Assembly: GCF_029892065.1 (NCBI RefSeq)
Contig: NZ_CP120374.1
Location: 496,001-560,000, forward strand
Source of the DNA: Sinorhizobium garamanticum
GTDB lineage: Bacteria; Pseudomonadota; Alphaproteobacteria; Rhizobiales; Rhizobiaceae
Direction: 5' to 3'
DNA length: 64,000 nucleotides
The notes beneath the pieces were generated by a model. The model saw nothing but the letters and a program-made list of their open reading frames with translations. It was not told the DNA's origin and made no database searches. Both the position numbers and the translations under genes were made by a program. Shown here piece by piece: positions 8,479-17,863 of the stretch. Positions within the stretch are counted from its first letter, which is position 1. Each line of letters begins with the position of its first letter.

Positions 8479-9321
8479 TCACCCCTGCCGATAGAGTGCG
8501 AAGGCGTCTTCGCCGCTCGCATCCGCGTGCAAGATCGCCATCAGTCCGCGCACCACGGCGCTCGGGTTAGCGTGCTGGTAGATGTTGCGCCCGTAGACCA
8601 TGCCCATAGCGCCCTGCCGCATCAAGGCGGCGGATTTGTCGAATACGGCGCGAAGATCCTCCTTGCCGCCGCCGCGCACGAGAACCGGGCAGCGCGCCGC
8701 CTCAACGACGCGATGGAACTCCTCTGCATTCGCCGTCGGGTCGGCCTTGACGATGTCAGCGCCCATCTCGCGGGCAAGCCTTGTCAGCGTCACGATCTTG
8801 TCGGCGTCGCCATCGACCATGTAGCCGCCGCATTCTGTCACGGGCTGCATGACCAGCGGCTCGATCATCAGCGGCATGCCGTATTTCTCGCAGTCGGCCC
8901 GCACGCGGGCGATATTCTGGACGCATTGGCGGAAGAGATCCGGTTCGTCCGGCAGCATGAAGAGGTTGACCACCACGCAGGCGGCATCCATCTGCAATGC
9001 GCCGATCAGCGGCTCGGCCTCGTTCTGCAGAACCGCCCACATGTCGCGATGGCGGATGCGGTTATAGGGGTTGCCCATGTCGATGCGCATGACGAGCGCC
9101 GGCTTCTCCTTGCCGGGGATGTCCTGTAACAGGTCGGCCTGGCCGTAGTTCATCTGGATCGCATCGGGCTTGGCATCGACCAGCGCCTTCACGACGACGG
9201 GCATGTCCTCCAGCCCGTTGAGGAAGGACGGCTCATTGCACACGCCGTGATCGATCGCCACGTCCAGGCAACGACCGTTGCCGAACAGCCGGTTCATCCG
9301 GACCTTACGGTTGTCTCGCAT
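8479..9321 (-). CDS. DhnA/LsrF-type class I aldolase
   Basis: A 280-residue TIM-barrel protein of the DeoC/FbaB/LacD aldolase superfamily. It opens with CLDVAIDHG, and the likely Schiff-base lysine lies in ADIVKADPTAN. The phosphate-binding end VLVRGGGKED and GMVYGRNIYQH follows. AAAGGAGCAAATT before the ATG at 9321 decides the start, although this overlaps the upstream gene by 28 nt. It probably cleaves or rearranges the phosphorylated product of the kinase and dehydrogenase. FbaB-like fructose-bisphosphate activity is possible but unproven. Confidence 0.82.
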   Translation of the reverse strand: MRDNRKVRMNRLFGNGRCLDVAIDHGVCNEPSFLNGLEDMPVVVKALVDAKPDAIQMNYGQADLLQDIPGKEKPALVMRIDMGNPYNRIRHRDMWAVLQNEAEPLIGALQMDAACVVVNLFMLPDEPDLFRQCVQNIARVRADCEKYGMPLMIEPLVMQPVTECGGYMVDGDADKIVTLTRLAREMGADIVKADPTANAEEFHRVVEAARCPVLVRGGGKEDLRAVFDKSAALMRQGAMGMVYGRNIYQHANPSAVVRGLMAILHADASGEDAFALYRQG

Positions 9322-11042
9322 AATTTGCTCCTTTGTTCGTTCCTTGCGGAAAGGGTTGACTCCGCGACGCCGTGGCGCTCGCGCATGAGGACGAGAAAAC
9401 GGCTGCGCTCCTCGGCCTTCTGCGGCGCCAGCCAGCCCTTTTCGGCTGCAAGCAGATCAAGCGCGGCCTCGGCCATGTCGAGGGAAAGCTCGCCGGTGAT
9501 GGCGATTGTCGTACGCCGCAGGAGCAGGTCGTCCAGATGCTCGATGGCTTCGGTGCGGATGAGATGCAGGAGCTCACGAGCGCTGTAGCCGGGATGGGGC
9601 AAGAGGTGGTCCGGCCCTGCGACGGTGAATCGGGCGACATCCTCCGCGTCTGTGCCATAGCGGCCAAAAAGCTCTGCGACGCGATCGCGGGACAGGCCCG
9701 TCGATTCCGACAAGTCCCGAATCCAGCCGCTACCATCTTTCGGAAATACCCGTCCGCCGCCGAAGGGGCGATCCGCCGTGTCGGCGCGGCGGCTCCGGCC
9801 AAGCCGTTCCAACGCCATGTCGGCGGCGAGTTCGCCGAAGGAACGGAAGGTCGTCCACTTGCCCCCGATCATGCAGAGCACCGGCGGTCCGCCGTCGCGG
9901 CCTTCGAGCACGGTGCAGAAATGGTCACGCGGGATGCGGCCGGTGAAACTGTCATTGCTGGCCGGCAGCGGGCGGACGCCAGCGAACTGGAAGACGATTT
10001 CTTCCAGTCGGATACGCACGCCCGGCAGCACGAAGGCGAGAGATTGCAGGATATAATCCCGCTCATCGTCCTCGCACCGCACCGTACCGGGATCATCGAC
10101 GCGGATATCCGTCGAGCCGACCAGCACCTTGCCGAGATAGGGAAACAGGATGCAGATGCGTCCGTCCTCGTTCTCATAGTAGATCATGTGCCCATCGAGC
10201 ATGTCGCGCAGCGCAGGATTGTCGATGATCAGATGCGAGCCCTTCGTGCCGCCCATCAGCGGCGCGGGCCGCGTGTCCGCGGGAAACAGCGTGCCGTTCG
10301 CGATATCGATCCAGCCGCCGGTCGCGTTGACGACCAGCCGCGGCTGCATCGGGAACGCTTCGCCGGAAAGGCAGTCCCGCAGCAGGAGTTCCCCGGCATG
10401 GGCCTGGTCAATCGTCGCGTAGTTCAGCGCCCCGGCATGCGGCCCGGCGGAGAGTCCGTCGCGCAACAGCTCGATGCCAATTCGTTCGGGATGACTGACC
10501 CAGGCATCGTGATAGGTCGCGGAGCTGCGGATTGCCGGATTGAGCGCGGGCCATTTTTCCAGCGTTGCTTTGCGGCCGCGGAACTGGTGCCGCGGCAGCA
10601 GCGCCCGCTTGCGCGCCAGGAAATCGTAGATGCCAAGACCGGCCTTAATGGCGACGGCACCACGGCGGCTGGGGCGGCGGGTGAGGCCGAGAAAACGCAC
10701 GATGCCATTGGCGAGACCGGAGAAGGTATCGAAGATCGGCACCGTGGTCGGCAGCGGGGCGACATAGTGGGGGGCGTTGCGCAGCAACCGATCGCGCTCG
10801 ACGAGCGACTCCTGCACCAAGCTGAACTCACCGTTCTCGAGATAGCGCAGACCGCCATGGACCATGCGCGAGAGGGCGGCGCTCGCGCCGGAGCAATAGT
10901 CGCCCTTCTCGACCAGCAGCACGCTCGCGCCCTGCAGCGCCAGCTCACGGAAGACGCTGATCCCGTTGATGCCGCCGCCGAGGATGCACACATCTAACTT
11001 CGGGCCGTGGCGGAGCCCGTCCAATGTCTCTTTGCGATTCAT
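9294..11042 (-). CDS. GlpD/EryB-like FAD-dependent dehydrogenase
   Basis: A 582-residue flavoenzyme of the aerobic glycerol-3-phosphate dehydrogenase family. The FAD motif ILGGGINGISVFRELALQGA lies near residue 20, and the family signature SRMVHGGLRYLENGEFSLV follows near residue 60. The C-terminal DAO_C-like region is present. Such enzymes oxidise glycerol 3-phosphate or related phospho-polyols (EryB oxidises an erythritol phosphate) and pass electrons to the quinone pool. Its place between a kinase and an aldolase suits oxidation of a phosphorylated polyol. It begins 8 nt after the aldo/keto reductase stop. Confidence 0.87.
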   Translation of the reverse strand: MNRKETLDGLRHGPKLDVCILGGGINGISVFRELALQGASVLLVEKGDYCSGASAALSRMVHGGLRYLENGEFSLVQESLVERDRLLRNAPHYVAPLPTTVPIFDTFSGLANGIVRFLGLTRRPSRRGAVAIKAGLGIYDFLARKRALLPRHQFRGRKATLEKWPALNPAIRSSATYHDAWVSHPERIGIELLRDGLSAGPHAGALNYATIDQAHAGELLLRDCLSGEAFPMQPRLVVNATGGWIDIANGTLFPADTRPAPLMGGTKGSHLIIDNPALRDMLDGHMIYYENEDGRICILFPYLGKVLVGSTDIRVDDPGTVRCEDDERDYILQSLAFVLPGVRIRLEEIVFQFAGVRPLPASNDSFTGRIPRDHFCTVLEGRDGGPPVLCMIGGKWTTFRSFGELAADMALERLGRSRRADTADRPFGGGRVFPKDGSGWIRDLSESTGLSRDRVAELFGRYGTDAEDVARFTVAGPDHLLPHPGYSARELLHLIRTEAIEHLDDLLLRRTTIAITGELSLDMAEAALDLLAAEKGWLAPQKAEERSRFLVLMRERHGVAESTLSARNEQRSKLCETTVRSG

Positions 11043-11050
11043 GGTGACAG

Positions 11051-12046
11051 TTATCCGTCCATGTTGGCCAGCGTCGCCGAAACGGCAGTTTCGATGGCTG
11101 CCAGGTCTTCACCGGAAAGCGGCAAGGTTCCGGCTTGCGCATTGTCGATCGCCTGCGCTGGGTTGCGCGCGCCGCAGAGGGCAAAGGTCACGCCCGGCTG
11201 TTTCAACGTCCAGGCGATTACCGTCTGCGCGATGCTCGCGCCGTGCCGCTCTGCGACGGGCCGGATCGCCTCGGCGAAATCCCTGGCCTTGCGCCGGTTT
11301 GCGATGGAAAAGCGCGGATTGTCCTTGCGCTGATCGTCGCCGGAAAAGACCCGCTCCGGTCCGATCGCGCCGGAGAGCAGGCCGAGCGCCAGCGAGGAAT
11401 AGCTGAGCGTCGACACGCGATTGGCCACGGTGAGCGGCAGCAGGTCCGCCTCGATCTCGCGATCGATCATGCTGAACCGCTCCTGGATTGCATCGAGCGA
11501 ACCGGTTTCGATGTACTGCTTCAGCTCCGAGTGGTTGACGTTGCTCGCGCCGATTGCGCGGATCTTGCCGGCCCGCTTCAGGTCCTCCAGCGCCGCAACC
11601 GTCTCCTCGATGGGTGTCGTCGCGTCCTGCCAATGGGTGATGTAGAGGTCGATATGATCTGTGCCGAGCCGGCGCAGGCTTTGCTCAACCTCATGGATGA
11701 TCGTGTCCCGGCCGAGATAACGATGGACCGGCTTGCCGTCCTGATCGAAGAAGTGGTTGCCTTTCTGCGTATGCCACACGAGGCCGCATTTCGTTGCGAT
11801 CACCGCCTTGTCGCGGCGGCCAGCGATCGCCTTGCCGACGATCTCCTCCGACCGGCCGAGGCCATAGACCGGCGCCGTGTCGATGAGGGTGACGCCGGCC
11901 TCGAGCGAAGCCTGAATAGCGGCAATGGATTCCGCCTCATCGGTTCCGCCCCACATCCAGCCGCCGATCGCCCAGGTGCCGAGGCCGACGGCCGACGCCT
12001 TTACGCCGGAGCGCCCGATCTCGCGGGTTAACTGCTCACCGCTCAT
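11051..12046 (-). CDS. Aldo/keto reductase
   Basis: A 331-residue AKR barrel. The catalytic tetrad is visible: Asp in LIDTAPVYG, Tyr of the same motif, Lys in IATKCG and His in YITHWQD. The NADPH-binding tail includes GARNPAQAIDNAQA. It could interconvert an aldose or ketose with the matching polyol. It overlaps the SorC regulator stop by 4 nt (ATGA), so it is part of the operon. Subfamily and substrate are not assigned. Confidence 0.9.
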   Translation of the reverse strand: MSGEQLTREIGRSGVKASAVGLGTWAIGGWMWGGTDEAESIAAIQASLEAGVTLIDTAPVYGLGRSEEIVGKAIAGRRDKAVIATKCGLVWHTQKGNHFFDQDGKPVHRYLGRDTIIHEVEQSLRRLGTDHIDLYITHWQDATTPIEETVAALEDLKRAGKIRAIGASNVNHSELKQYIETGSLDAIQERFSMIDREIEADLLPLTVANRVSTLSYSSLALGLLSGAIGPERVFSGDDQRKDNPRFSIANRRKARDFAEAIRPVAERHGASIAQTVIAWTLKQPGVTFALCGARNPAQAIDNAQAGTLPLSGEDLAAIETAVSATLANMDG

Positions 12047-13050
12047 GCGGAAATTCCTCCCTCGGACGCAATTTCAAGAATACGCGCGCCGGTCGCCTCG
12101 TCGGTGACGAGCGTGTCGAGATGGTTGCCGCGCATGACGCTGAGAATCGGACCCGCCTTGTTCGGTCCGCTCGCGACCCCGATCTTGGTCGGGATCGAGG
12201 CAAATTCCTCAAGCGTCAGCGACACCAGCGAACGGTTGAGGCTGTAGTCGCAAACCTGGCCTCGGTCGTCGAGCAGGTGGGCGAGCAGTTCGCAGGTCGC
12301 GCCGGAGCGTTCGATCGCCGCCCGGTCGGTGCTGGAAGACGGATGCAGGTCGTAGTAGCTCGAGTCGTCGGTAAGGATCGAGCCGATGCCGACCACCGCC
12401 ACCTTCGCCTCGCGCGCCCGTTTGAAGACGTCGGCGACGGAGCGCATGTTGATCAGCATCGCCCGCTGTTCGGCATCGTCGGCGAAGAGGGGCGCGTGGA
12501 TCTGGTAGGAGCGCCCCCCGAGCCGCTCGGCCATCAGCGTCGAGACATGGTTGACGTCGGTATAGTGCTTGCCCTGCACGCAGCCCGTTGCCGGAATGAC
12601 CTCGACATCAAAACGGCGCGGCGGCTGCAGGCCGGCGACGACGGCGCTCACCCCTTTGCCGCCAGTGATGCAGATTGTGTCGCCGTCGCCGATCTCATCG
12701 AGCAGCAGGCGGGCCGCCGCCTCTCCGACTGCCTGAAGCGCGGTCTGCGGATTGTCGGAAATGGTCGGCACCACGACCGCACGGCTGATGCCACCGAGCG
12801 CCAAAAGTCGTTCCTCCAGGTCGACCAGCGGCTCGACCGGGGACTTGATCTTGATCTCGACGAGGCCAAGCTGACGGCCCCGTTTAATGAGGCGGTTGAC
12901 GGTGGCTTGCGAGATGCCGAGCTGTCCGGCGATCTGTGCCTGCGTCAGGCCCTCCATAAAATGCAGGACAAGCGCCTGGTGCATCTGGCGGGCGATGACG
13001 ATCTCCTCGCGCGGTGCTGTCGTCTTGCGTTTCAGTTTGGCAATTGGCAT
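12043..13050 (-). CDS. SorC-family transcriptional regulator
   Basis: A 335-residue regulator. The helix-turn-helix lies at residues 35-58 (LTQAQIAGQLGISQATVNRL), followed by a SorC-type sugar-phosphate-binding domain (GDTICITGGKGVSAVVAGLQ; VVGIGS; GVASGPNKAGPIL). Relatives include EryD, LsrR and DeoR-like regulators, which usually repress and release DNA on binding a phosphorylated sugar. The gene lies between the permease and reductase genes and probably controls this same operon through the AATTCAC repeats upstream of the binding-protein gene. Confidence 0.9.
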   Translation of the reverse strand: MPIAKLKRKTTAPREEIVIARQMHQALVLHFMEGLTQAQIAGQLGISQATVNRLIKRGRQLGLVEIKIKSPVEPLVDLEERLLALGGISRAVVVPTISDNPQTALQAVGEAAARLLLDEIGDGDTICITGGKGVSAVVAGLQPPRRFDVEVIPATGCVQGKHYTDVNHVSTLMAERLGGRSYQIHAPLFADDAEQRAMLINMRSVADVFKRAREAKVAVVGIGSILTDDSSYYDLHPSSSTDRAAIERSGATCELLAHLLDDRGQVCDYSLNRSLVSLTLEEFASIPTKIGVASGPNKAGPILSVMRGNHLDTLVTDEATGARILEIASEGGISA

Positions 13051-13051
13051 G

Positions 13052-14041
13052 TCAGGCGGCCTTCCGCTTTTGCAGGAAATGGTCGATGGAAACGGCAGCG
13101 AGCAGAATGCACCCCTTAAGCATGTCCTGCCAATAGACCGAAACGTCGAGCAAAATCAGAGAGCTGGTGACGACTGAGAGAAGGGCGATGCCGAGGATAG
13201 CGCCAAGTATTGTGCCTGAACCGCCATTCAGCGAAGCGCCGCCGATCACCGCCGCGGCGATGATGTTGAGTTCCATGCCGACGCCGAAGGTGGGGGTCGC
13301 CGCGCCGAAGCGGGACATGTAAATGACGCCAGCGACACCGGCGAGCGTGGAGCAGAGCACCGTCACCCAGAATTTCACCTGATTGGTCTTGATGCCGGAA
13401 TAGAGCGCCGCCTTCTCGTTGCTGCCGGTGTAGAAAACCTTGCGGAAGGCGGTCGCCCGGCGCAGCAGGAAATCGAACAGGATGACGACAGCGACGAAGA
13501 TTAGGATGACATAGGGTACGCCGTAAAACGTGCCCTGCCCCACCGCCTTGAAGCCCGCCGGCAGCGTGAAGAGCGAAAGCGGCGTTCCCTTTGTGACGAT
13601 GAGGCAAAGCCCGCGCACGATCACCATGGCGGCGAGCGACGTGATGAAGTGGTTGAGGCCCACGACCGTCACGAAGAGGCCCATGACGCCGCCGATCACG
13701 CTGCTCGCGGCGATGCCGACGAGAGAGGCCGTCCAGGGATCGAGCCCGGCGAGGAAGAGCGAGCCCGAGAGCACCATCGCAAAGCAGACCACGGAGCCGA
13801 CCGCGAGGTCGATGCCGCCGACGATGAGCAGGATCGTCATTCCCACGACGACGATGCCTTCGACGGAAAAGCTCATCAGCATGGCGCGGAAATTGCCGAG
13901 CGTCAGGAAGTGCGGCGAGGCAAAGCTCATTATCACGCAAAGTGCGAGGATGATCGCGATCAGCCCCGCCTCGCGCATCGTGCCGATGCGTTTCCAGGAT
14001 GATGTCTTAGGCGCGCCTGCCACCATCGTGTCGATTGCCAT
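13052..14041 (-). CDS. Ribose-type ABC permease
   Basis: A 329-residue membrane protein starting at MAIDTMVAG, with GGGAGGGACGGGA before it. It has about eight to ten hydrophobic segments and RbsC-family motifs (LAVGSVVCFAMVLSG; GLNHFITSLAAMVIVRGL; AAAVIGGASLNGGSGTILGA). It forms the channel of the importer with the double-domain ATPase upstream. The gap to the ATPase stop is 22 nt. Confidence 0.93.
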   Translation of the reverse strand: MAIDTMVAGAPKTSSWKRIGTMREAGLIAIILALCVIMSFASPHFLTLGNFRAMLMSFSVEGIVVVGMTILLIVGGIDLAVGSVVCFAMVLSGSLFLAGLDPWTASLVGIAASSVIGGVMGLFVTVVGLNHFITSLAAMVIVRGLCLIVTKGTPLSLFTLPAGFKAVGQGTFYGVPYVILIFVAVVILFDFLLRRATAFRKVFYTGSNEKAALYSGIKTNQVKFWVTVLCSTLAGVAGVIYMSRFGAATPTFGVGMELNIIAAAVIGGASLNGGSGTILGAILGIALLSVVTSSLILLDVSVYWQDMLKGCILLAAVSIDHFLQKRKAA

Positions 14042-14063
14042 TCCCGTCCCTCCCACTTTCTCG

Positions 14064-15590
14064 TCACGCGGCATGGCCCGCCACCCTTGTCGTTCCCACC
14101 CCCGAGGCGAGGCGGATCACAGCCTCCTCCGTCATCTCGGCGGCGCCGAGCTCACCGGCGATGCGCCCCTCCCGGACGACGAGCACGCGGTCCGAGAGCC
14201 CGAGCAGCTCCGGCATTTCCGAAGAGATGACGATGATGCCGATGCCTGAGCGCGCAAGCTCGCGCAGCAGCCGGTGAATCTCCGCCTTCGCGCCGACATC
14301 GATACCGCGTGTCGGCTCGTCCATCAGGATGACCTTCGGCTTCACCGCGAGCTGCTTGGCGATCGCGACCTTCTGCTGGTTACCGCCGGAGAGCGATTTT
14401 ACGGGTGCCTCGATACCGCCCATGCGCACCGCAAGACGCCGGGCGAAATCCTCGGCAAGCGCGGCCTCCGCACGTGCGTTCATGAGGCCAGCGGAATTGG
14501 TCAGCGACTTGAGATCCAGCACGGACATGTTCTGCGCGATCGACATCTCCAGAAAGATCCCAGCGCCCTTGCGGTCTTCCGACAGATAGACGATGCCGAC
14601 CCTCACGGCATCGGAGTAGGAATTGAGCTTCTGCGCCCTGCCACGCAGACGTACCGTGCCCACGGTGCGTGGCCGGAGCCCGCAGATGCCCTCGGCGATT
14701 TCCGTGCGGCCGGAGCCGATCAGGCCGCCGATGCCGAGGATCTCGCCCTTGCGCAGCGCGAAGCTGACCCGATGGAAACGCTCGCCGTCACCGATGCTGT
14801 CCACCTCAAAGATCGTCTCGCCAGACGCCTCATCCGGCCCGAGCTTTTCCGGGTAGAGCTGCGTGATCTCGCGCCCCACCATGCGGCGTACCACGTCGTC
14901 CTGCGTGATATCGGAGATGCGATCGGTGCAGACGTATCGGCCGTCGCGGAACACGGTAACCCGGTCGCATAGGCTGAAAATCTCCGCCATGCGGTGGCTG
15001 ATATAGATGATCGAAATGCCGTTCGCCTTGAGGTCGCGGATGATCGAAAATAGCTGCTGCGCCTCGGTTTCGGTGAGCGCCGCGGTAGGCTCGTCCAGGA
15101 TCAGCACGCGGCAATCGAGCGTCAGGGCCTTGGCGATCTCGACGAGCTGCTGGCTGGAAACCGGCAGGTCCACAACCTTGCGACGGACGTCGATCGCGGC
15201 AAGCCGGTTTATCACCGCCTGCGCGTCGCGTTCGAGCGCGCGGTAATTCATGAAGAGTTCATGGCGACGGTTGGTCGCCGCCATGAACATGTTTTCGGCC
15301 ACCGTCGCATCCGGGCAGAGCGCGATTTCCTGATGCACGAGGCCGATGCCGAGCGATTGGGCGACGGCAGGCGAGGAGATTCGCACAACCTTGCCGTCCA
15401 CGCGGATCTCGCCCGCGGTCGGCTCCAGCACGCCGGCGATGATGTTCATCAGCGTCGACTTTCCGGCGCCGTTCTCGCCGCAAAGCGCATGGACCTCGCC
15501 GCGTTCGAGCGTGAAGTCGACATCCGTCAGCGCCTTCACCGACCCGAAGTACTTGGTGACGCCATGAATGGTGAGCACAGGCTCCGCCAT
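14064..15590 (-). CDS. Ribose-type ABC ATPase, two domains
   Basis: A 508-residue RbsA-like protein starting at [26 protein letters not shown] precedes the ATG. The N-terminal domain has Walker [10 protein letters not shown] and Walker [12 protein letters not shown]. The C-terminal domain has [14 protein letters not shown] and [12 protein letters not shown], while its Walker A is the usual degenerate GLIGSGRTE. This asymmetry is normal for the family. It energises uptake of the operon's sugar or polyol. Confidence 0.93.
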   Translation of the reverse strand: MAEPVLTIHGVTKYFGSVKALTDVDFTLERGEVHALCGENGAGKSTLMNIIAGVLEPTAGEIRVDGKVVRISSPAVAQSLGIGLVHQEIALCPDATVAENMFMAATNRRHELFMNYRALERDAQAVINRLAAIDVRRKVVDLPVSSQQLVEIAKALTLDCRVLILDEPTAALTETEAQQLFSIIRDLKANGISIIYISHRMAEIFSLCDRVTVFRDGRYVCTDRISDITQDDVVRRMVGREITQLYPEKLGPDEASGETIFEVDSIGDGERFHRVSFALRKGEILGIGGLIGSGRTEIAEGICGLRPRTVGTVRLRGRAQKLNSYSDAVRVGIVYLSEDRKGAGIFLEMSIAQNMSVLDLKSLTNSAGLMNARAEAALAEDFARRLAVRMGGIEAPVKSLSGGNQQKVAIAKQLAVKPKVILMDEPTRGIDVGAKAEIHRLLRELARSGIGIIVISSEMPELLGLSDRVLVVREGRIAGELGAAEMTEEAVIRLASGVGTTRVAGHAA

Positions 15591-15659
15591 CGTGTTCCTC
15601 TCCTCCCTGATCCCTGAGACCATCCGCACCGTGAGGCGCGGATGGCGCTAATCCGGAGC

Positions 15660-16688
15660 TTACTCCTCGATACCCTTCGTGCCGCGACGCTTCAGGTACT
15701 TGTCCCAATAGAAGTCGTCGGCATTTTCCGCCGTCACGATGGAGAGGCCGTTGTCGACGACCGGGATGCTCATAGGGTTGAAGCCGGAGCGCTTGGCGTC
15801 GTTCATCGGATCGATCAGCTCCGGATGCTTGGCTAGCCAAAGCAACATGAAGCCCATATAGCCCTGCATGCCCTGGTTCGGGTTGATCGAACCGAAGACC
15901 TCGCCAGCCTTGATCATGTCGAGGATATTGGCGTTGACGTCCGCGCACATGACGAGGACCTTGCCGCCGCTTTCCTTGTTGGCCTGCGCGGCGCCAATTG
16001 CCGAATTCGCCTCTGGCATGAAGACGGCGCCGAGGTTCGGGTTGGCCTGGATGATGCTGTTGAGGCCCTGATAGGCCTTGGTCGGATCCTGGTTGGAGGC
16101 GGCACGGCCGACGAGCTTCATGTCCGGCCACTTCTCCTCCATGCGGCCGATGAAGGCCGCGATGCGCTTGTCGTGGTTGTCCTGACCCGGATTTTCCAGA
16201 ACCGCATACTCGCCCTTGCCGCCCATCTTCTCGGCGATTGCATCGGCGGCATAGATGCCTTCGCGGGTGTTGTCCGAAGTGATGAAGGACACGCGCTTGG
16301 AGAGCGGCGAGTCGGCCGCGAAGGTCACCACCGCCGTGCCCTGATCGATCGCGCGGTTGATCGGCTCGATGAAGGGGTCGGAGTTCATCGGATGGACGAG
16401 AATGCCGGCCGGGTTCTGTGCCAGTGCCTGGTCGAAGGTGGCGATCTGCTTGTTGACGTCATATTCCGGCGTGCCCGTATATTCCGTCTCGCAGCCGAAC
16501 TGCTGGCCCGCCTGCTTGAACATTTCATAGACCGGGAACCAGTATTCGACGCCCGAGACCATGACGTTCATGACGTATTTTTCGCCCGGCTTGCAGCGGA
16601 ACGGTTTCTCCGTCTCGGCGGCTGCGGAACCGGCAAAAAGCGTTGCCGCAAGGACCGCCATTGCGGTCGTGCTGAAAAAAGTGCGCAA
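15660..16688 (-). CDS. Periplasmic sugar-binding protein
   Basis: A 342-residue type 1 periplasmic-binding-fold protein. I chose a TTG start at 16688 because GAGGAGG lies just upstream and the product then opens with a signal peptide (RTFFSTTAMAVLAATLFAGS, with AAA-ETE cleavage). A longer reading adds 38 residues before the signal. Family segments include GILVHPMNSDPFIEPINRAI, AVFMPEANSAIG and CADVNAN. It is the first gene of the nine-gene operon. It does not look like LsrB in its ligand-binding segments, so I do not call it an AI-2 receptor. Confidence 0.9.
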   Translation of the reverse strand: MRTFFSTTAMAVLAATLFAGSAAAETEKPFRCKPGEKYVMNVMVSGVEYWFPVYEMFKQAGQQFGCETEYTGTPEYDVNKQIATFDQALAQNPAGILVHPMNSDPFIEPINRAIDQGTAVVTFAADSPLSKRVSFITSDNTREGIYAADAIAEKMGGKGEYAVLENPGQDNHDKRIAAFIGRMEEKWPDMKLVGRAASNQDPTKAYQGLNSIIQANPNLGAVFMPEANSAIGAAQANKESGGKVLVMCADVNANILDMIKAGEVFGSINPNQGMQGYMGFMLLWLAKHPELIDPMNDAKRSGFNPMSIPVVDNGLSIVTAENADDFYWDKYLKRRGTKGIEE

Positions 16689-16822
16689 GTGTCCTCCTCG
16701 AGGCCGAAGCCCCTCCAAAAAGCCCGAGGGCGCCGAACCGACGCCGATCTCAGTGAAGACCGGATTTCCTCCTCGAAGTCCGGTATGGGCAGCTAAACGC
16801 AAAGCTCATTGCCTGTCAATAT

Positions 16823-16864
16823 AATTCACGGAGTGAATTAAAATTCACGGACACTGCAATTCAC
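16823..16864. promoter_or_regulatory. AATTCAC repeat operator candidate
   Basis: AATTCACGGAGTGAATT at 16823-16839 is a palindrome with 7-bp arms and a 3-bp centre. Two more AATTCAC half-sites follow in the same direction at 16842-16848 and 16858-16864. The cluster lies about 135 bp upstream of the binding-protein start, in an AT-rich gap, and is the best candidate site for the SorC regulator of this operon (inference). Confidence 0.6.
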
Positions 16865-16939
16865 TCTGGGACTTCCTTCACCGGTCCCATCCTCCTCTCG
16901 CGCTCCTGGACGGGTGCGAAGAAGCCCGGACGGTGCGGG

Positions 16940-17245
16940 TCAGTCGTCCGCCTTGCTCCGGTTCCGATACTGACGCGGCGACATGCCCATCACTCTGCGG
17001 AACAAGGCGCTGAATCCGCTGTCCGTCGCAGAACCGACTTCCATTGCGATGGCCGATATTGGGGCCCCGCTGCTACGCAGCCGGGCGGCTGCCAGTCGCA
17101 CGCGCCAGCGCGCGAGATAGTCTATTGGCGAGCGCCCCATCCGGTCATGAAATCTGGCCGCAAAGCCGGAGCGCGATTGCCCGGCGATGCGCGCCAACTC
17201 ACTCACCGTCCAGGCGCGCGCCGGTTCGGCATGAATGGCCTGCAT
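16940..17245 (-). pseudogene. AraC-family regulator, C-terminal fragment
   Basis: About 100 residues carrying the two helix-turn-helix motifs of an AraC regulator (WTVSELARIAGQSRSGFAAR; ISAIAMEVGSATDSGFSALF; MSPRQYR). Full members need another 180-200 N-terminal residues. The same frame continues about 43 codons upstream with plausible cupin-domain tail sequence (QFTITGAGDVEVFQIEASKA) until a stop near 17375. The rest is missing or frame-shifted. It may still bind DNA, but ligand sensing is gone. Confidence 0.75.
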
Positions 17246-17863
17246 CGCTGGTTGGATGGCCTTGGAGGCCTCTATCTGGAAGACTTCGACGTCGCCGGCC
17301 CCTGTAATGGTGAACTGGGCAGCAGGGGTGTGGCGAGTTGGGCGATCGATCCTGTTGCGGCGCGGCGCCTCTGGGATATTTCAAAGGCCATGACCGGAGC
17401 ATACATCTGAGTCGTGCAGCAGTCGTCGGCGGAACTGGCGGCTCCCGGATCGCGGGCGAATAATATCCATCTGCAGTTCGTCGCTTTGCGTGCCGCCATG
17501 CGTTCGGCAGGGCTCGACACGCGGAAAAGCAGTTCTGCGTCTATTCCCATCGCATCCATCCGCTTGAGCGACACCGCAGCAAGAATACGAGGAGCGGTCG
17601 AAGACCGGGCGCCAGACTAAACGCATGTATACTCACGCAGACGCCCGAGGGTCGCTAAACTCCGTGACATCATCACTCGCCGACGTTCCCTCCTTGAAGT
17701 GATGATTGCGGTGGCACGGTCGCCTCCCCGCGACACGACCGCCAACGCCGGTTACCTGAGGGCCGTTTGCTCAGAAAGAAACGGCCCCACTTTTTTAAGA
17801 TCCGGAGTGCCGCGGCGACTACACCGGAGCCTGAGCCTTGGCTCGGCGGGCGATCCAGGTGTT
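17246..17863. other. Gap with AraC N-terminal debris
   Basis: The part next to 17246 encodes, in frame with the AraC fragment, the end of a cupin-like domain up to a stop near 17375. Further right no frame is convincing on either strand. A run of TTTTTT lies near 17793 upstream of a GC-rich patch, and no clear terminator was found after the MFS gene. Confidence 0.45.

Noticed and set aside
7023..8570. A 515-codon plus-strand open frame
   Set aside because: It lies entirely opposite the FGGY kinase gene and has no family features. Long antisense frames are common in GC-rich DNA.
9372..10997. A 541-codon plus-strand open frame
   Set aside because: It is the antisense shadow of the GlpD-like dehydrogenase, whose motifs are clear on the other strand.
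15660..16688. Calling the importer an AI-2 (Lsr) receptor
   Set aside because: The binding protein does not resemble LsrB in the segments I can recall, there is only one permease gene instead of LsrC plus LsrD, and no LsrG-type gene is present.
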